From the NCBI GenBank assembly GCA_019873645.1, contig JAIOAX010000001.1:124001-188000 (forward strand): a DNA stretch of 64,000 nucleotides, given 5' to 3'. The notes beneath the pieces were generated by a model. The model was not told where the DNA came from. It searched no databases and saw only the letters and a program-made list of their open reading frames with translations. The DNA is from Chloroflexota bacterium. Its GTDB lineage: Bacteria > Chloroflexota > Anaerolineae > B4-G1 > SLSP01. A program made the translations under genes and the position numbers. Positions 52,374-60,383 of the stretch are shown piece by piece; position 1 is the stretch's first letter; each line of letters opens with the position of its first letter.

Positions 52374-52535
52374 TAACTATAATTATAGTCCGTATTCTGG
52401 TTCCGTCAACTCCCCGGCGCCGTCCCCGGATAACAAGACATCCCAATTTCTTCTTGGCCTGACGTGGTATAATGGTAGCCACACTTTGAATGGTTGAAAC
52501 GTTCCAACGTTCTAACGCTTTTCAAGGGAGGGTGT

Positions 52536-53069
52536 ATGGGACCTGTGGATTTGCTCATCCTTCTGGTTGCGGCGGGCGTCGTCTTTTTCCTGACCTACGC
52601 CCGCATGGCCAAGGCGTTGTTTTCGCTGGCCGTGTTGTGGGCGGCGACGATGTTTAGTCTGCTGCTGTATAAAGAGGCCGCCTATCGCATCAAGGCAATT
52701 GCCGGCCCCAACCGTTCTCTCACTGAAGGGATCATGTTCATTGCATTGTTTGTGCTCTTCTTCGTGATTGGTTATGTCGCCATTCATTCGGCGTTTCCGG
52801 TGACCAAATTGCCTAAACTGGGCATCCTGGATTACTTGCTGGGGCTGTTGTTGGGCCTCATCGTGGCGGCGGTGATGGTGGCCTTGTTCCACAGTGCCCT
52901 CGGCGTGATGGTGAGCGAACGCTGGACCGACCCACGCAGCTGGAGCACCTGGCGTAACAACTACCTGGCCTCGCCATTACGTCCGTTTTCGATAGGTTTG
53001 TTGAGTTTCTATCGCTGGCTGTTTGCGCCCTTCTTTCGCGCCTTGCCGCCGATCCTCACCCCGCAATAG
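52536..53069 (+). CDS. CvpA-family membrane protein
   Basis: A 177-residue protein with four hydrophobic helices, starting MGPVDLLILLVAAGVVFFLTY. LPKLGILDYLLGLLLGLIVAAVMVALF is typical of the CvpA group (colicin V production). Members affect envelope stress and biofilm growth in other bacteria; the mechanism is unknown. ATG at 52536 follows AAGGGAGGGTGT, which itself follows CCAACGTTCTAACGC words shared with the manC leader. mutS2 is the next gene on the strand, as in many genomes. Confidence 0.85.
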   Translation: MGPVDLLILLVAAGVVFFLTYARMAKALFSLAVLWAATMFSLLLYKEAAYRIKAIAGPNRSLTEGIMFIALFVLFFVIGYVAIHSAFPVTKLPKLGILDYLLGLLLGLIVAAVMVALFHSALGVMVSERWTDPRSWSTWRNNYLASPLRPFSIGLLSFYRWLFAPFFRALPPILTPQ

Positions 53070-53097
53070 CCAACCTTAACCTGAACAGGATTTCACC

Positions 53098-53206
53098 ACA
53101 GTCGTCACGCGGTTCGTTTCTTTGGACAGGATTGACAGGATGAAAAAGCTCCTGCAAAGCCTTCTTTAATCCTGGAAATCTTGTCAATCCCTGTCAGAAA
53201 ATGGCG
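53098..53206. repeat. Dispersed 115-bp repeat, copy 2 (inverted)
   Basis: The complement of 16107-16225, about 85-90% identical by eye, with GGACAGGATTGACAGGATG facing ATCCTGGAAATCTTG. Words of TCTGTGAACTCTGTG type follow (53210-53235). Together they fill the gap before mutS2. Confidence 0.85.
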
Positions 53207-53256
53207 AAAAATCTCTGTGAACTCTGTGTCCTCTGTGGCTATGTAGGGGAGCTTTC

Positions 53257-55647
53257 ATGAATCGTCATTGGGTCACGCTTGAATATCCCGAAATCTTGAA
53301 ACGCCTGGCGCGCTATGCCGACTTTTCTGGCGGCGCGGATCTGGCGCGTTCTTTGCTGCCGACCCCCGATTTCCGCGAAGCCCGCGAACGTCTGGCGTTG
53401 ACGCGCGAAGCGCGCGCCCTCCTGGACGTGCGCCCCGACTTTGCGCTAGGTGGCGTGTACGACATCCGTCCCTTTGCAGAACGCGCCCGTCACGGCGTGA
53501 CCCTGCAACCCGCTGATTTTCTTCAGGTGCGCGATACGTTGACGGGCGCCGGGCGTGTAAAACGCACGTTGACGCAGTTGGAAACGCAGTTTCCCGGCCT
53601 GGCCGACATTGCCTGGCGCATTCAGCCGCTGCCCAACCTGGTTGAAGCGATTGTGCGTGTATTCGATGACCGCGGCGAGGTCCGCGATAACGCTTCGCCG
53701 GAACTGGCGCGCATCCGTCACGACTTGCGGGTCGCCCAGGAACGCATTCAGGAGCGGCTGCGACGCATCATCTCTGCGGCGGACGTGGCTCCTTATCTTC
53801 AAGAAGCCATCATTACCCGCCGTGAGGGGCGTTTCGTCATCCCCGTCCAGGCCGACTTCAAAGGACACGTCCAGGGGATCGTGCACGACCGTTCGGCGAG
53901 CGGTGCGACGCTCTTCATGGAACCTACGGCGATTGTCGAACTTAATAATACCCTGCGCGAACTCACTTTGGCCGAAGAAGAGGAAATCTATCGTCTGCTG
54001 CGGATGTTGACCGACCATGTTGGCCGTGAGGCCGACGCGATCACGGCGACACTGGACGCCCTCTCCGAGATTGACCTCACTTTCGCCAAAGCGCGTTATG
54101 CCATCGAGATTGACGCCACCGAACCGGAACTGGTACCGATCCCCGAACAACCACCCGCGCCCCGCGACGGCAATCTACATCCCGGTACGGTGGTACACCT
54201 GCCCGGCGCCCGCCACCCGCTGCTCAACCCGGCGACTGTGGTGCCGGTCAATGTCGAGCTGGACGATGACACCCACGTCCTGGTCATTACCGGCCCGAAC
54301 ACCGGCGGCAAGACGGTCTGCTTGAAAACCGTGGGGTTGCTCACCCTGATGGCGCAGGCCGGTATGCACTTGCCGACCGACCCCGGCGCGCGGCTCTCGT
54401 GTTTTGAGACGGTCGTTGCCGATATCGGCGATGAACAATCCATCGAACAAAGTCTTTCGACGTTCTCATCGCACCTCACCAACATCATCTCCTTCCTGGA
54501 GCAGGTGGATCATCGGGCGCTGGTGTTGTTGGATGAGTTGGGCGCCGGCACCGATCCCGCCGAAGGCTCTGCGCTGGCACGCGCGCTGCTGGAGGCTTTC
54601 CGCAGGCGGCGTTGTACGGCCTTCGTAGCGACGCACTACCCGGAACTCAAACTGTATGCGCATGGCACGCCCGGCGTGCGCAACGCCTCGATGGAATTCG
54701 ATGTGGAAACGCTGGCGCCCACTTACCGTTTGATTGTCGGCCTTCCGGGACGCTCGAATGCCTTTGCGATTGCCCGCCGTTTGGGATTGCCGGAAGGCAT
54801 CGTCATGGAAGCGCGCAAAATGGTCTCCGGCGAGGAACTGCGCGCCGACGACATGCTGGAAGACCTGCACAACCTGCGTCTGCAAACCGCCCGCGCGCGT
54901 GACGAGGCGCGGCAGGCACACAAGGAGTCCGAAGCGCTGGCCGGCGACTTACGCAAGCGTCTGCGTAACATCGAAGAGGAACGCCGCGAGATTCTGCGCC
55001 AGGCGGAACAGGAAGCGCGCGCTGAACTCACAGCCCTGCGTGAGGAAATTCGCGCCTTACGCCAACGTCTTCTTGCGGCGCCGTGGCGTGAAGTGTCACC
55101 GGTGTTGGAGGAAGTCTCCGCCGAACTCGATGAGCTGGAATTTTCCATGCCGACAACCGAACCCCTGGCTGCGCCGGAAACCGCTGCTCCTGTCGGTCCC
55201 ATCCGCGAGGGAGACACGGTGAAGCTGCTTTCACTGGGAATTCAGGGACAGGTAGTCGCGGTGGAAGGCGAAGAAGTCGTTGTGCAGGCCGGCCCGCTGC
55301 GCACGCGCGTCGGCGCCGACGCCGTCGAATTGTTGCAGCGTGCCCAACCCACGGCAGTCGTTTCCGACAGGATCAAGATCCCGCCGCGCGGGCCGTCGCC
55401 GGGGCTGCAAATTGACCTGCGCGGACAGACGGTCGAAGAGGCTCTGGAGCACCTGGATCGCTACCTGGATGACGCCGCGATGGCCGGCCTGCCCTGGGTG
55501 CGGATCGTTCACGGCAAGGGCACCGGCAAGTTGCGCCGTGAAATCCGCGAATTCATCGCCACCCATCCCCTGGTCAGCGCTTATGAATCCGCTGCCGAAA
55601 ACGAGGGTGGGGACGGCGCGACGGTCGCCCATCTGGTGCATAGTTGA
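53257..55647 (+). CDS. mutS2: MutS2 endonuclease/ribosome-rescue ATPase
   Basis: A 796-residue MutS2 protein. Its ATPase has Walker A GPNTGGKT (residues ~346-353), DIGDEQSIEQSLSTFSSHL, LVLLDELGAGTDPAEGSALARALLE and ATHYPELK. A long coiled coil (540-615) and a KOW-like segment precede a Smr nuclease domain (about 710-790) with LDLRGQTVEEALEHLDRYLDDA-type start and VRIVHGKGTGKLR. It lacks the mismatch-recognition domain of MutS1. In Bacillus it splits collided ribosomes and in others suppresses recombination. ATG at 53257 follows GGGGAGC. Confidence 0.95.
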   Translation: MNRHWVTLEYPEILKRLARYADFSGGADLARSLLPTPDFREARERLALTREARALLDVRPDFALGGVYDIRPFAERARHGVTLQPADFLQVRDTLTGAGRVKRTLTQLETQFPGLADIAWRIQPLPNLVEAIVRVFDDRGEVRDNASPELARIRHDLRVAQERIQERLRRIISAADVAPYLQEAIITRREGRFVIPVQADFKGHVQGIVHDRSASGATLFMEPTAIVELNNTLRELTLAEEEEIYRLLRMLTDHVGREADAITATLDALSEIDLTFAKARYAIEIDATEPELVPIPEQPPAPRDGNLHPGTVVHLPGARHPLLNPATVVPVNVELDDDTHVLVITGPNTGGKTVCLKTVGLLTLMAQAGMHLPTDPGARLSCFETVVADIGDEQSIEQSLSTFSSHLTNIISFLEQVDHRALVLLDELGAGTDPAEGSALARALLEAFRRRRCTAFVATHYPELKLYAHGTPGVRNASMEFDVETLAPTYRLIVGLPGRSNAFAIARRLGLPEGIVMEARKMVSGEELRADDMLEDLHNLRLQTARARDEARQAHKESEALAGDLRKRLRNIEEERREILRQAEQEARAELTALREEIRALRQRLLAAPWREVSPVLEEVSAELDELEFSMPTTEPLAAPETAAPVGPIREGDTVKLLSLGIQGQVVAVEGEEVVVQAGPLRTRVGADAVELLQRAQPTAVVSDRIKIPPRGPSPGLQIDLRGQTVEEALEHLDRYLDDAAMAGLPWVRIVHGKGTGKLRREIREFIATHPLVSAYESAAENEGGDGATVAHLVHS

Positions 55648-55686
55648 ATAGTTGAGAGTTAAATAGTTGAGAGAAAGAGCTAAAAA

Positions 55687-55717
55687 ATAAGGGCTTAGCT
55701 TTGAGCTAAGCCCTTAT
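55687..55717 (-). terminator. Terminator of fmdB (minus strand)
   Basis: ATAAGGGCTTAGCT and its complement with a TTG loop form a 14-bp stem. On the minus strand it is followed by TTTTTT, so it ends the fmdB transcript; on the plus strand the T run is missing. Confidence 0.8.
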
Positions 55718-55736
55718 GGAATGGAAACTTTGGGAA

Positions 55737-56024
55737 TTACGTTTTACTATCGCTGGCAGCGGAGGCACCGGTTTCGGTCTTAGCGGCGCTCTTCTCTTCC
55801 GCAGGCTTGTCGTCCTTGCGACTCCCGGCGACGGCCGTCGAGGACTTTGAGCGGTTGTCGGTGACATAGAATCCCGACCCTTTAAAAATAATGCCGGCGG
55901 GATGGATTAAGCGCACGACCGGCCCCTCACATTCTGGACATACAGTGACCGGCTGGTCCGTAAAGTGCTGGCGACGCTCAAAACGTAATCCGCACTCCTG
56001 GCATTGATATTCATACAACGGCAT
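55737..56024 (-). CDS. FmdB-family zinc ribbon protein
   Basis: A 95-residue protein. MPLYEYQCQECGLRFE and VTVCPECEGPVVRLIHPAG hold the CxxC pairs of the FmdB zinc ribbon, followed by FKGSGFYVTD, the second family block. A low-complexity Lys/Ala/Ser tail follows. Function in the cell is unknown; the family was named after a proposed regulator of formamidase genes. ATG at 56024 follows GGAGGTGAGTACT; a GTG nine bases earlier is less likely. Confidence 0.9.
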   Translation of the reverse strand: MPLYEYQCQECGLRFERRQHFTDQPVTVCPECEGPVVRLIHPAGIIFKGSGFYVTDNRSKSSTAVAGSRKDDKPAEEKSAAKTETGASAASDSKT

Positions 56025-56084
56025 AGTACTCACCTCCCCTGCAATAACGCCTTTAATTATATGCTTTTTGCGCCGCTTGGCAAG

Positions 56085-56207
56085 TAGGGCTATCGCATTT
56101 GGAAAACTTTGTCCCGTCGTGCTGTCTGTTGTGCCGCTAAAGCGGCGTTTTTCCCCGGCCTTTAGGCCGTATTCAGTTGCCGGAAACGGCCAAATGCGAT
56201 AGCCCTA
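56085..56207. mobile_element. MITE-like element with 16-bp inverted ends
   Basis: Perfect terminal inverted repeats, GGGCTATCGCATTTGG (56087-56102) and CCAAATGCGATAGCCC (56190-56205), flanked on both sides by TA. The TA flanks fit a target duplication of the IS630/Tc1 type. The 123 bases have no coding capacity but contain two mini-hairpins, GCCGCTAAAGCGGC and GGCCTTTAGGCC. The right end is two bases before the -35 box of the SRP RNA gene. Confidence 0.8.
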
Positions 56208-56209
56208 GC

Positions 56210-56237
56210 TTGACAAACTGCTGCTTTCCATTACTAT
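56210..56237 (+). promoter_or_regulatory. Promoter of SRP RNA gene
   Basis: TTGACA at 56210-56215 and TACTAT at 56232-56237 with a 16-base spacer (TATAAC at 56235 is an alternative -10). It lies directly after the MITE-like element, so that insertion has replaced everything upstream of the -35 box. Confidence 0.6.
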
Positions 56238-56290
56238 AACATTTGTAGAGTGCGGTTGTGCAAGTTTAACGTAACCAAGCATTGTGCGTG

Positions 56291-56437
56291 AGGACGATGC
56301 TCGACGGGGGCCGAAGATTGGGTCCTGCGCGGCGGAAACCTTCGAACCCCGCCAGGTCCGGAAGGAAGCAACGGTAAGGAGGCCTTTCCGGGTGCCGCAG
56401 GGGCGCCTGGTCTCCGGTCCCCTTCGGGCATCGTCCT
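56291..56437 (+). ncRNA. ffs: Signal recognition particle RNA (4.5S type)
   Basis: The apical domain IV is unmistakable: CCAGGTCCGGAAGGAAGCA with the GGAA tetraloop, facing GGGTGCCGCAGGGGCGCCTGG. The outer ends AGGACGATGC and GCATCGTCCT close the helix over 147 nucleotides, longer than the 114-nt E. coli RNA but of the same Alu-less type. It binds Ffh (43717). Exact ends are estimated from the closing helix. Confidence 0.92.
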
Positions 56438-56494
56438 TTAAGTTTCTGTTGCATCCGTTCAATCCGTTCCATCCGTTGACTAAAGAGATAAAGT

Positions 56495-57868
56495 GTGAAC
56501 TGGTTATCTAAGCTGGCGACCTTTGTGCTGGCCTGTCTGGCTCTGCTGGCCCTAACCGCTGGCTATCAAGCCACGGCGCTGGCAGTCACCGTAACTGTAG
56601 ACAATACCAGCCGTGTGGTGCGCACCCATCAACCGACTGTCGCGTTGTTGCTGGCCGACCTTGGCCTCAGCCTGCGCCCCGAAGACCGCCTGTCCCCTTC
56701 AATGGAGACCCCTTTGCGCTCCGGCCTGGAAGTGCGGATCACGCGGGCCAGGCCGGTTGTCATCGTGGTAGATGGGCGTGAGCGCACCCTCTACGCGCAT
56801 CACGAGAGCGCCGCCGATTTGCTGGCACTGGCCGGCGTCACTCTTGATCATCACGACAGCGTCCAGATTCGCCCGGCTGCTGTAACAGATCCACCGGATA
56901 CGCGGTTCCGCATCGTGGTTGAACGTGCCGTGCCGATTGTGTTGGAGGATGGCGGGGTGCGTACAACCCTGTACTCCAATGCGGCCACAGTAGGCGCAGC
57001 TTTGTATCAGGCCGGCGTTCAATTGTACCGCGCCGACCGCGTCTATCCCGACCTGGCGACGCCTTTGCAGAACGGCATGCACATCCGCACCGAGCGTTCG
57101 ATTCCGGTTGCCGTTCACATGGATGGGCACGTGCTGCGCACGCGGACCCATCGCCGCCAGGTGGGGGAAGTGCTGGCAGACCTGGGGGTGACGCTCAACG
57201 GGCAGGATTACACCACGCCGGCTCTGGATGCTCCGTTGGGGGACGGGGGGGAAATCTATGTCCATCGCGTGACCGAAAGTGTGGTCGTGGAACAAAGTCC
57301 AATCCCCTATGATTCCGTGTGGCAGGCTGATCCTGATTCCGAAATTGATACGCAGCGTCTGCTTCAGGAAGGCGCGCCGGGGGTACTGGAGCGCCGCATC
57401 CGTCTGCGTTATGAGGATGGGCAGGTAGTGGATCGCTGGGTGGAAGGCGAGAGTGTGGTGTTGCCTCCCACAAACCGGGTGATGGGCTACGGCACGAAGA
57501 TCATCGTGCGTCAACTGGCGACGGAAAGCGGCGTGATTGAGTACTGGCGCGTGATCCGCATGCTGGCGACCTCGTACAGCGCAGGAACGGCGGGCGTCTC
57601 CCCTTCGTCGCCCTACTACGGGCGCACGGCGACCGGCATGCAAATGCGTCACGGCATCGTCGCCGTAGACCCGAACGTGATTCCCTTACACACGCAAGTC
57701 TATGTCCCCGGCTACGGCATCGGCTACGCGGGAGATACCGGCGGTGCTATCCGCGGGCGGCGCATTGACCTGGGGTTTGACGATTCTAATCTGCAGCTCT
57801 GGTACCGCTGGGTGGATGTCTACTTGCTCACGCCGGTGCCGGGCACCATCAACTATTTCGGCCCATGA
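56495..57868 (+). CDS. DUF348/G5/3D cell-wall protein
   Basis: A 457-residue exported protein. A membrane/signal segment (5-30) precedes three DUF348 repeats (from about 31, 90 and 145; each with a TRxVRTHQPTVALLLADLGL-like block). Then a G5 domain (about 265-345) and a C-terminal 3D domain: MLATSYSAGT, ATGMQMRHGIVAVDPNVIPLHTQVYVPGYG and GRRIDLGFDD, with the three Asp of the name. The combination resembles Rpf/Sps-like and YuiC-like lytic transglycosylases, so peptidoglycan remodelling is likely. The start is GTG 56495 after AAAGAGATAAA. It overlaps rsmA by four bases. Confidence 0.9.
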   Translation: MNWLSKLATFVLACLALLALTAGYQATALAVTVTVDNTSRVVRTHQPTVALLLADLGLSLRPEDRLSPSMETPLRSGLEVRITRARPVVIVVDGRERTLYAHHESAADLLALAGVTLDHHDSVQIRPAAVTDPPDTRFRIVVERAVPIVLEDGGVRTTLYSNAATVGAALYQAGVQLYRADRVYPDLATPLQNGMHIRTERSIPVAVHMDGHVLRTRTHRRQVGEVLADLGVTLNGQDYTTPALDAPLGDGGEIYVHRVTESVVVEQSPIPYDSVWQADPDSEIDTQRLLQEGAPGVLERRIRLRYEDGQVVDRWVEGESVVLPPTNRVMGYGTKIIVRQLATESGVIEYWRVIRMLATSYSAGTAGVSPSSPYYGRTATGMQMRHGIVAVDPNVIPLHTQVYVPGYGIGYAGDTGGAIRGRRIDLGFDDSNLQLWYRWVDVYLLTPVPGTINYFGP

Positions 57869-58752
57869 CAAACGACCCGCGCGCGCTGCTGCGTCGTTAC
57901 GGCCTGACGCCTCGCAAATCCCTGGGACAAAATTTCCTCGTTGACCCCGCTGCGCCGGCCCGCATTGCCACCCTGGCGGAGTTGACCGCCGATGATACGG
58001 TCATCGAGGTGGGGGCCGGGCTGGGGACGTTGACGGCGGCTCTGGCGGAACGCGCCGGGCGCGTTATTGCCGTGGAGACGGATCCGCACCTGATTGCCAT
58101 CCTGCATCAGGAATTGGCGACATTTGATAACGTTGTCATCGTCCACGGCGACATCCTCGATCTTGATCCGGCGGCCTTGCTGAATGCCGCGCCCGCACCG
58201 CTTATGCCGCTATGGGGAACACGCCTGCCCCATTACCACGTTGTTGCCAATCTGCCCTACTACATCACGGCGGCGGTGTTGCGACATCTGCTGGAAGCCG
58301 CGGTACGCCCTGCGCGCATGGTCGTGACGGTGCAGCGCGAGGTCGCCGAGCGGCTGACCGCCGTCCCGGACGAGATGAGCGTGCTGGCGGTCAGCGTGCA
58401 GTTCTATGGAAAACCGCGCCTCGGATTGCGCCTGAAGCGCGGTGCCTTCTTCCCGCCGCCGGATGTGGAATCCGCCGTCGTGCGCCTTGACCTGTATGAC
58501 ATGCCGCCCATCCCGGTCGCTGATGTGGCGCACTTCTTCCGTGTGGTGCGCGCGGGCTTTGCGCAGCGCCGTAAGCAATTGCGCAACACGCTGGCAGCGA
58601 CGCTGAATTTGCCGGTTGCGGATGTGGCGGCGGCACTGGGAAGCGTCGGTGTGGACGCCACGCGCCGTGCGGAAACGCTCACATTGGAGGAATGGGGGCG
58701 GGTGGCCGAGGCATTAGATATATTGCTCCAGCACTTCTTCGGCGCGCCCTAA
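57865..58752 (+). CDS. rsmA: 16S rRNA dimethyladenosine transferase
   Basis: Dimethylates A1518 and A1519 in 16S rRNA (KsgA). The 295-residue enzyme begins LLRRYGLTPRKSLGQNFLVD and has VIEVGAGLGTLTAALAERAGRVIAVETD, HGDILDLD and NLPYYIT, the catalytic motif. A helical C-terminal domain with FFPPPDVESAVVRL and the RRKQLRNTL block follows. ATG at 57865 overlaps the 3D gene stop. Its last 39 bases overlap the convergent gltX gene. Confidence 0.97.
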   Translation: MTNDPRALLRRYGLTPRKSLGQNFLVDPAAPARIATLAELTADDTVIEVGAGLGTLTAALAERAGRVIAVETDPHLIAILHQELATFDNVVIVHGDILDLDPAALLNAAPAPLMPLWGTRLPHYHVVANLPYYITAAVLRHLLEAAVRPARMVVTVQREVAERLTAVPDEMSVLAVSVQFYGKPRLGLRLKRGAFFPPPDVESAVVRLDLYDMPPIPVADVAHFFRVVRAGFAQRRKQLRNTLAATLNLPVADVAAALGSVGVDATRRAETLTLEEWGRVAEALDILLQHFFGAP

Positions 58753-60177
58753 TCGCTTCAGTGTGGTTGTGCGTCCCAACGCTTCGATGCTGCCGAACAA
58801 CGGCGGCGAAACTTCCTTACCGGTGACGGCGTTGCGCACGATACCGAACAGTTGCCCGGCCTTGAGTCCCAGGTCGGCGGCGAGCTGGCGCATGGGCATT
58901 TCCAACGCCTCCGCTTCAAAGTGTGGCACTGTCGCCATTAATGCCTGCACGCGGCGGATAGCCTCCAGGCTCTGCGCGGCGGTCATTTTCGCGCCGATCA
59001 ACTTTTCTACCGGCGGGACGGGGATGTCGGTAAAGACAAAGTCGGTCAGCTCGACCACGTCGCGCAAAGTCTTCAATCGCTCCTGAACCAGAGGTACCAG
59101 CAATTTGAGTGTTGGCAGAATCTCCACCGGCACTTCTGGCGGAATCAAACCCGCTTCGACCCAAAAAGGAATGAGCCGTTCGAGTAACTCATCACGGGAG
59201 AGCGCGCGGATATAGCAGCCGTTCATCCAGTTGAGCTTGTCATAGGAAAAAACGGCCGGCGCTAGATTGATGTGGGTGATGTCGAAGCGCTCGATCAGCT
59301 CCTCGCGGGAAAAGATTTCACGCTCTTCGCCGCCGCCGGGCGCCCAACCCAGCAGCGCCAGAAAGTTGAACAATGCCTCCGGCAGATAGCCCTGCCGTCG
59401 GAATTCATCAATCGAGACCGCGCCGTGACGTTTGCTGAGCTTCTTCCCGTCCGGGCCGAGCACCAGCGGAACGTGAGCGTAGACAGGCGGCTCCCAGCCG
59501 AAAGCCTCATAGAGCAGCAGACGCTTGGGTTCGCTGGAGATCCAGTCGTCGCCGCGCATGATGTGGGTGATGCCCATCAGGTGATCGTCAATAACCACGG
59601 CCAGATGGTAGGTGGGGAAGCCATCGCTCTTAAGCAAAACCTGATCGTCGAGCAGGCGGTTCTCGAAGACAATATCGCCGCGCAGCAAGTCGTGCATCAC
59701 GGTGACGCCTTCGCGGGGCACTTTGAGGCGGATGACGTGGGGCTTGTCAGGCGACACTTCACCGGCAGGCCGATTGCGGCAGTGCCCATCGTACATCGGC
59801 GTCTCACCGCGCGCGCGTTGCGCCTCGCGGACTTGCTCCAGACGTTCTGGCGAACAGTCGCAGCGATAGGCTTTGCCCATGGCGACTAACTCTTCGGCCT
59901 TTTGCTTGTACAGCTCCAGCCTTTGGGACTGAATGTACGGTCCGTAATCCCCACCGACTTCCGGCCCTTCGTCCCAATCCAGCCCCAGCCAGCGCAGGCC
60001 ACTGGTGATGACGTGGATGGCGTCCTCAACGTAGCGCGTGCGGTCGGTATCTTCGATGCGCAAGACAAATTTGCCGTGCTGCTGCCGGGCAAACAACCAG
60101 TTGAAAACCACAGTACGGATATTCCCAATATGCGGATGCCCCGTCGGACTGGGGGCAAAACGAACACGAACGGTCAT
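58714..60177 (-). CDS. gltX: Glutamyl-tRNA synthetase
   Basis: Charges tRNA-Glu, and probably tRNA-Gln where no GlnRS exists. The 487-residue class I enzyme has RVRFAPSPTGHPHIGNIRTVVFNWLFA, EDTDRTRYV, the zinc region YRCDCSPERLEQ with CRNRPAG, HIMRGDDWISSEPKRLLLYEAFGW, and KMSKS as KKLSKRHGAVSI. The C-terminal anticodon-binding part (about 330-480) is helical. ATG at 60177 follows AAGGAGTTGATC; a TTG six bases upstream is less likely. It overlaps rsmA by 39 bases at the convergent ends. Confidence 0.97.
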   Translation of the reverse strand: MTVRVRFAPSPTGHPHIGNIRTVVFNWLFARQQHGKFVLRIEDTDRTRYVEDAIHVITSGLRWLGLDWDEGPEVGGDYGPYIQSQRLELYKQKAEELVAMGKAYRCDCSPERLEQVREAQRARGETPMYDGHCRNRPAGEVSPDKPHVIRLKVPREGVTVMHDLLRGDIVFENRLLDDQVLLKSDGFPTYHLAVVIDDHLMGITHIMRGDDWISSEPKRLLLYEAFGWEPPVYAHVPLVLGPDGKKLSKRHGAVSIDEFRRQGYLPEALFNFLALLGWAPGGGEEREIFSREELIERFDITHINLAPAVFSYDKLNWMNGCYIRALSRDELLERLIPFWVEAGLIPPEVPVEILPTLKLLVPLVQERLKTLRDVVELTDFVFTDIPVPPVEKLIGAKMTAAQSLEAIRRVQALMATVPHFEAEALEMPMRQLAADLGLKAGQLFGIVRNAVTGKEVSPPLFGSIEALGRTTTLKRLGRAEEVLEQYI

Positions 60178-60186
60178 GATCAACTC

Positions 60187-60382
60187 CTTAAATCAAGAAT
60201 CGGCGAATGAAAGAATCAGCGAATCGGCGAATGAAAGAATCGGCGAATGAAAGAATCAGCGAATGGGCGAATGAAAGAATCAGCGAATAGGCGAATAGGG
60301 AATGGCGAATTATGAGTCACCCGCTACCCTCTGTTCCCTATCTCCCGTCTACCGTCTCCCGTCTACCGTCTGCTGTCTACCG
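60187..60382. repeat. Word arrays between rodA and gltX
   Basis: About twelve units of AATCAGCGAATGAAAG and AATCGGCGAATGAAAG type (60193-60300) start next to the gltX ribosome site. CCGTCTACCGTCTCC-type words (60335-60382) run up to the rodA stop. The first word is shared with aroA and the tyrA and PGI/PMI leaders, the second with 17901. Confidence 0.9.
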
Positions 60383-60383
60383 T

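Noticed and set aside
56205-56462. 85-codon minus-strand frame over the SRP RNA gene
   Set aside because: It is opposite a clear structural RNA and has no protein similarity that I recognise.
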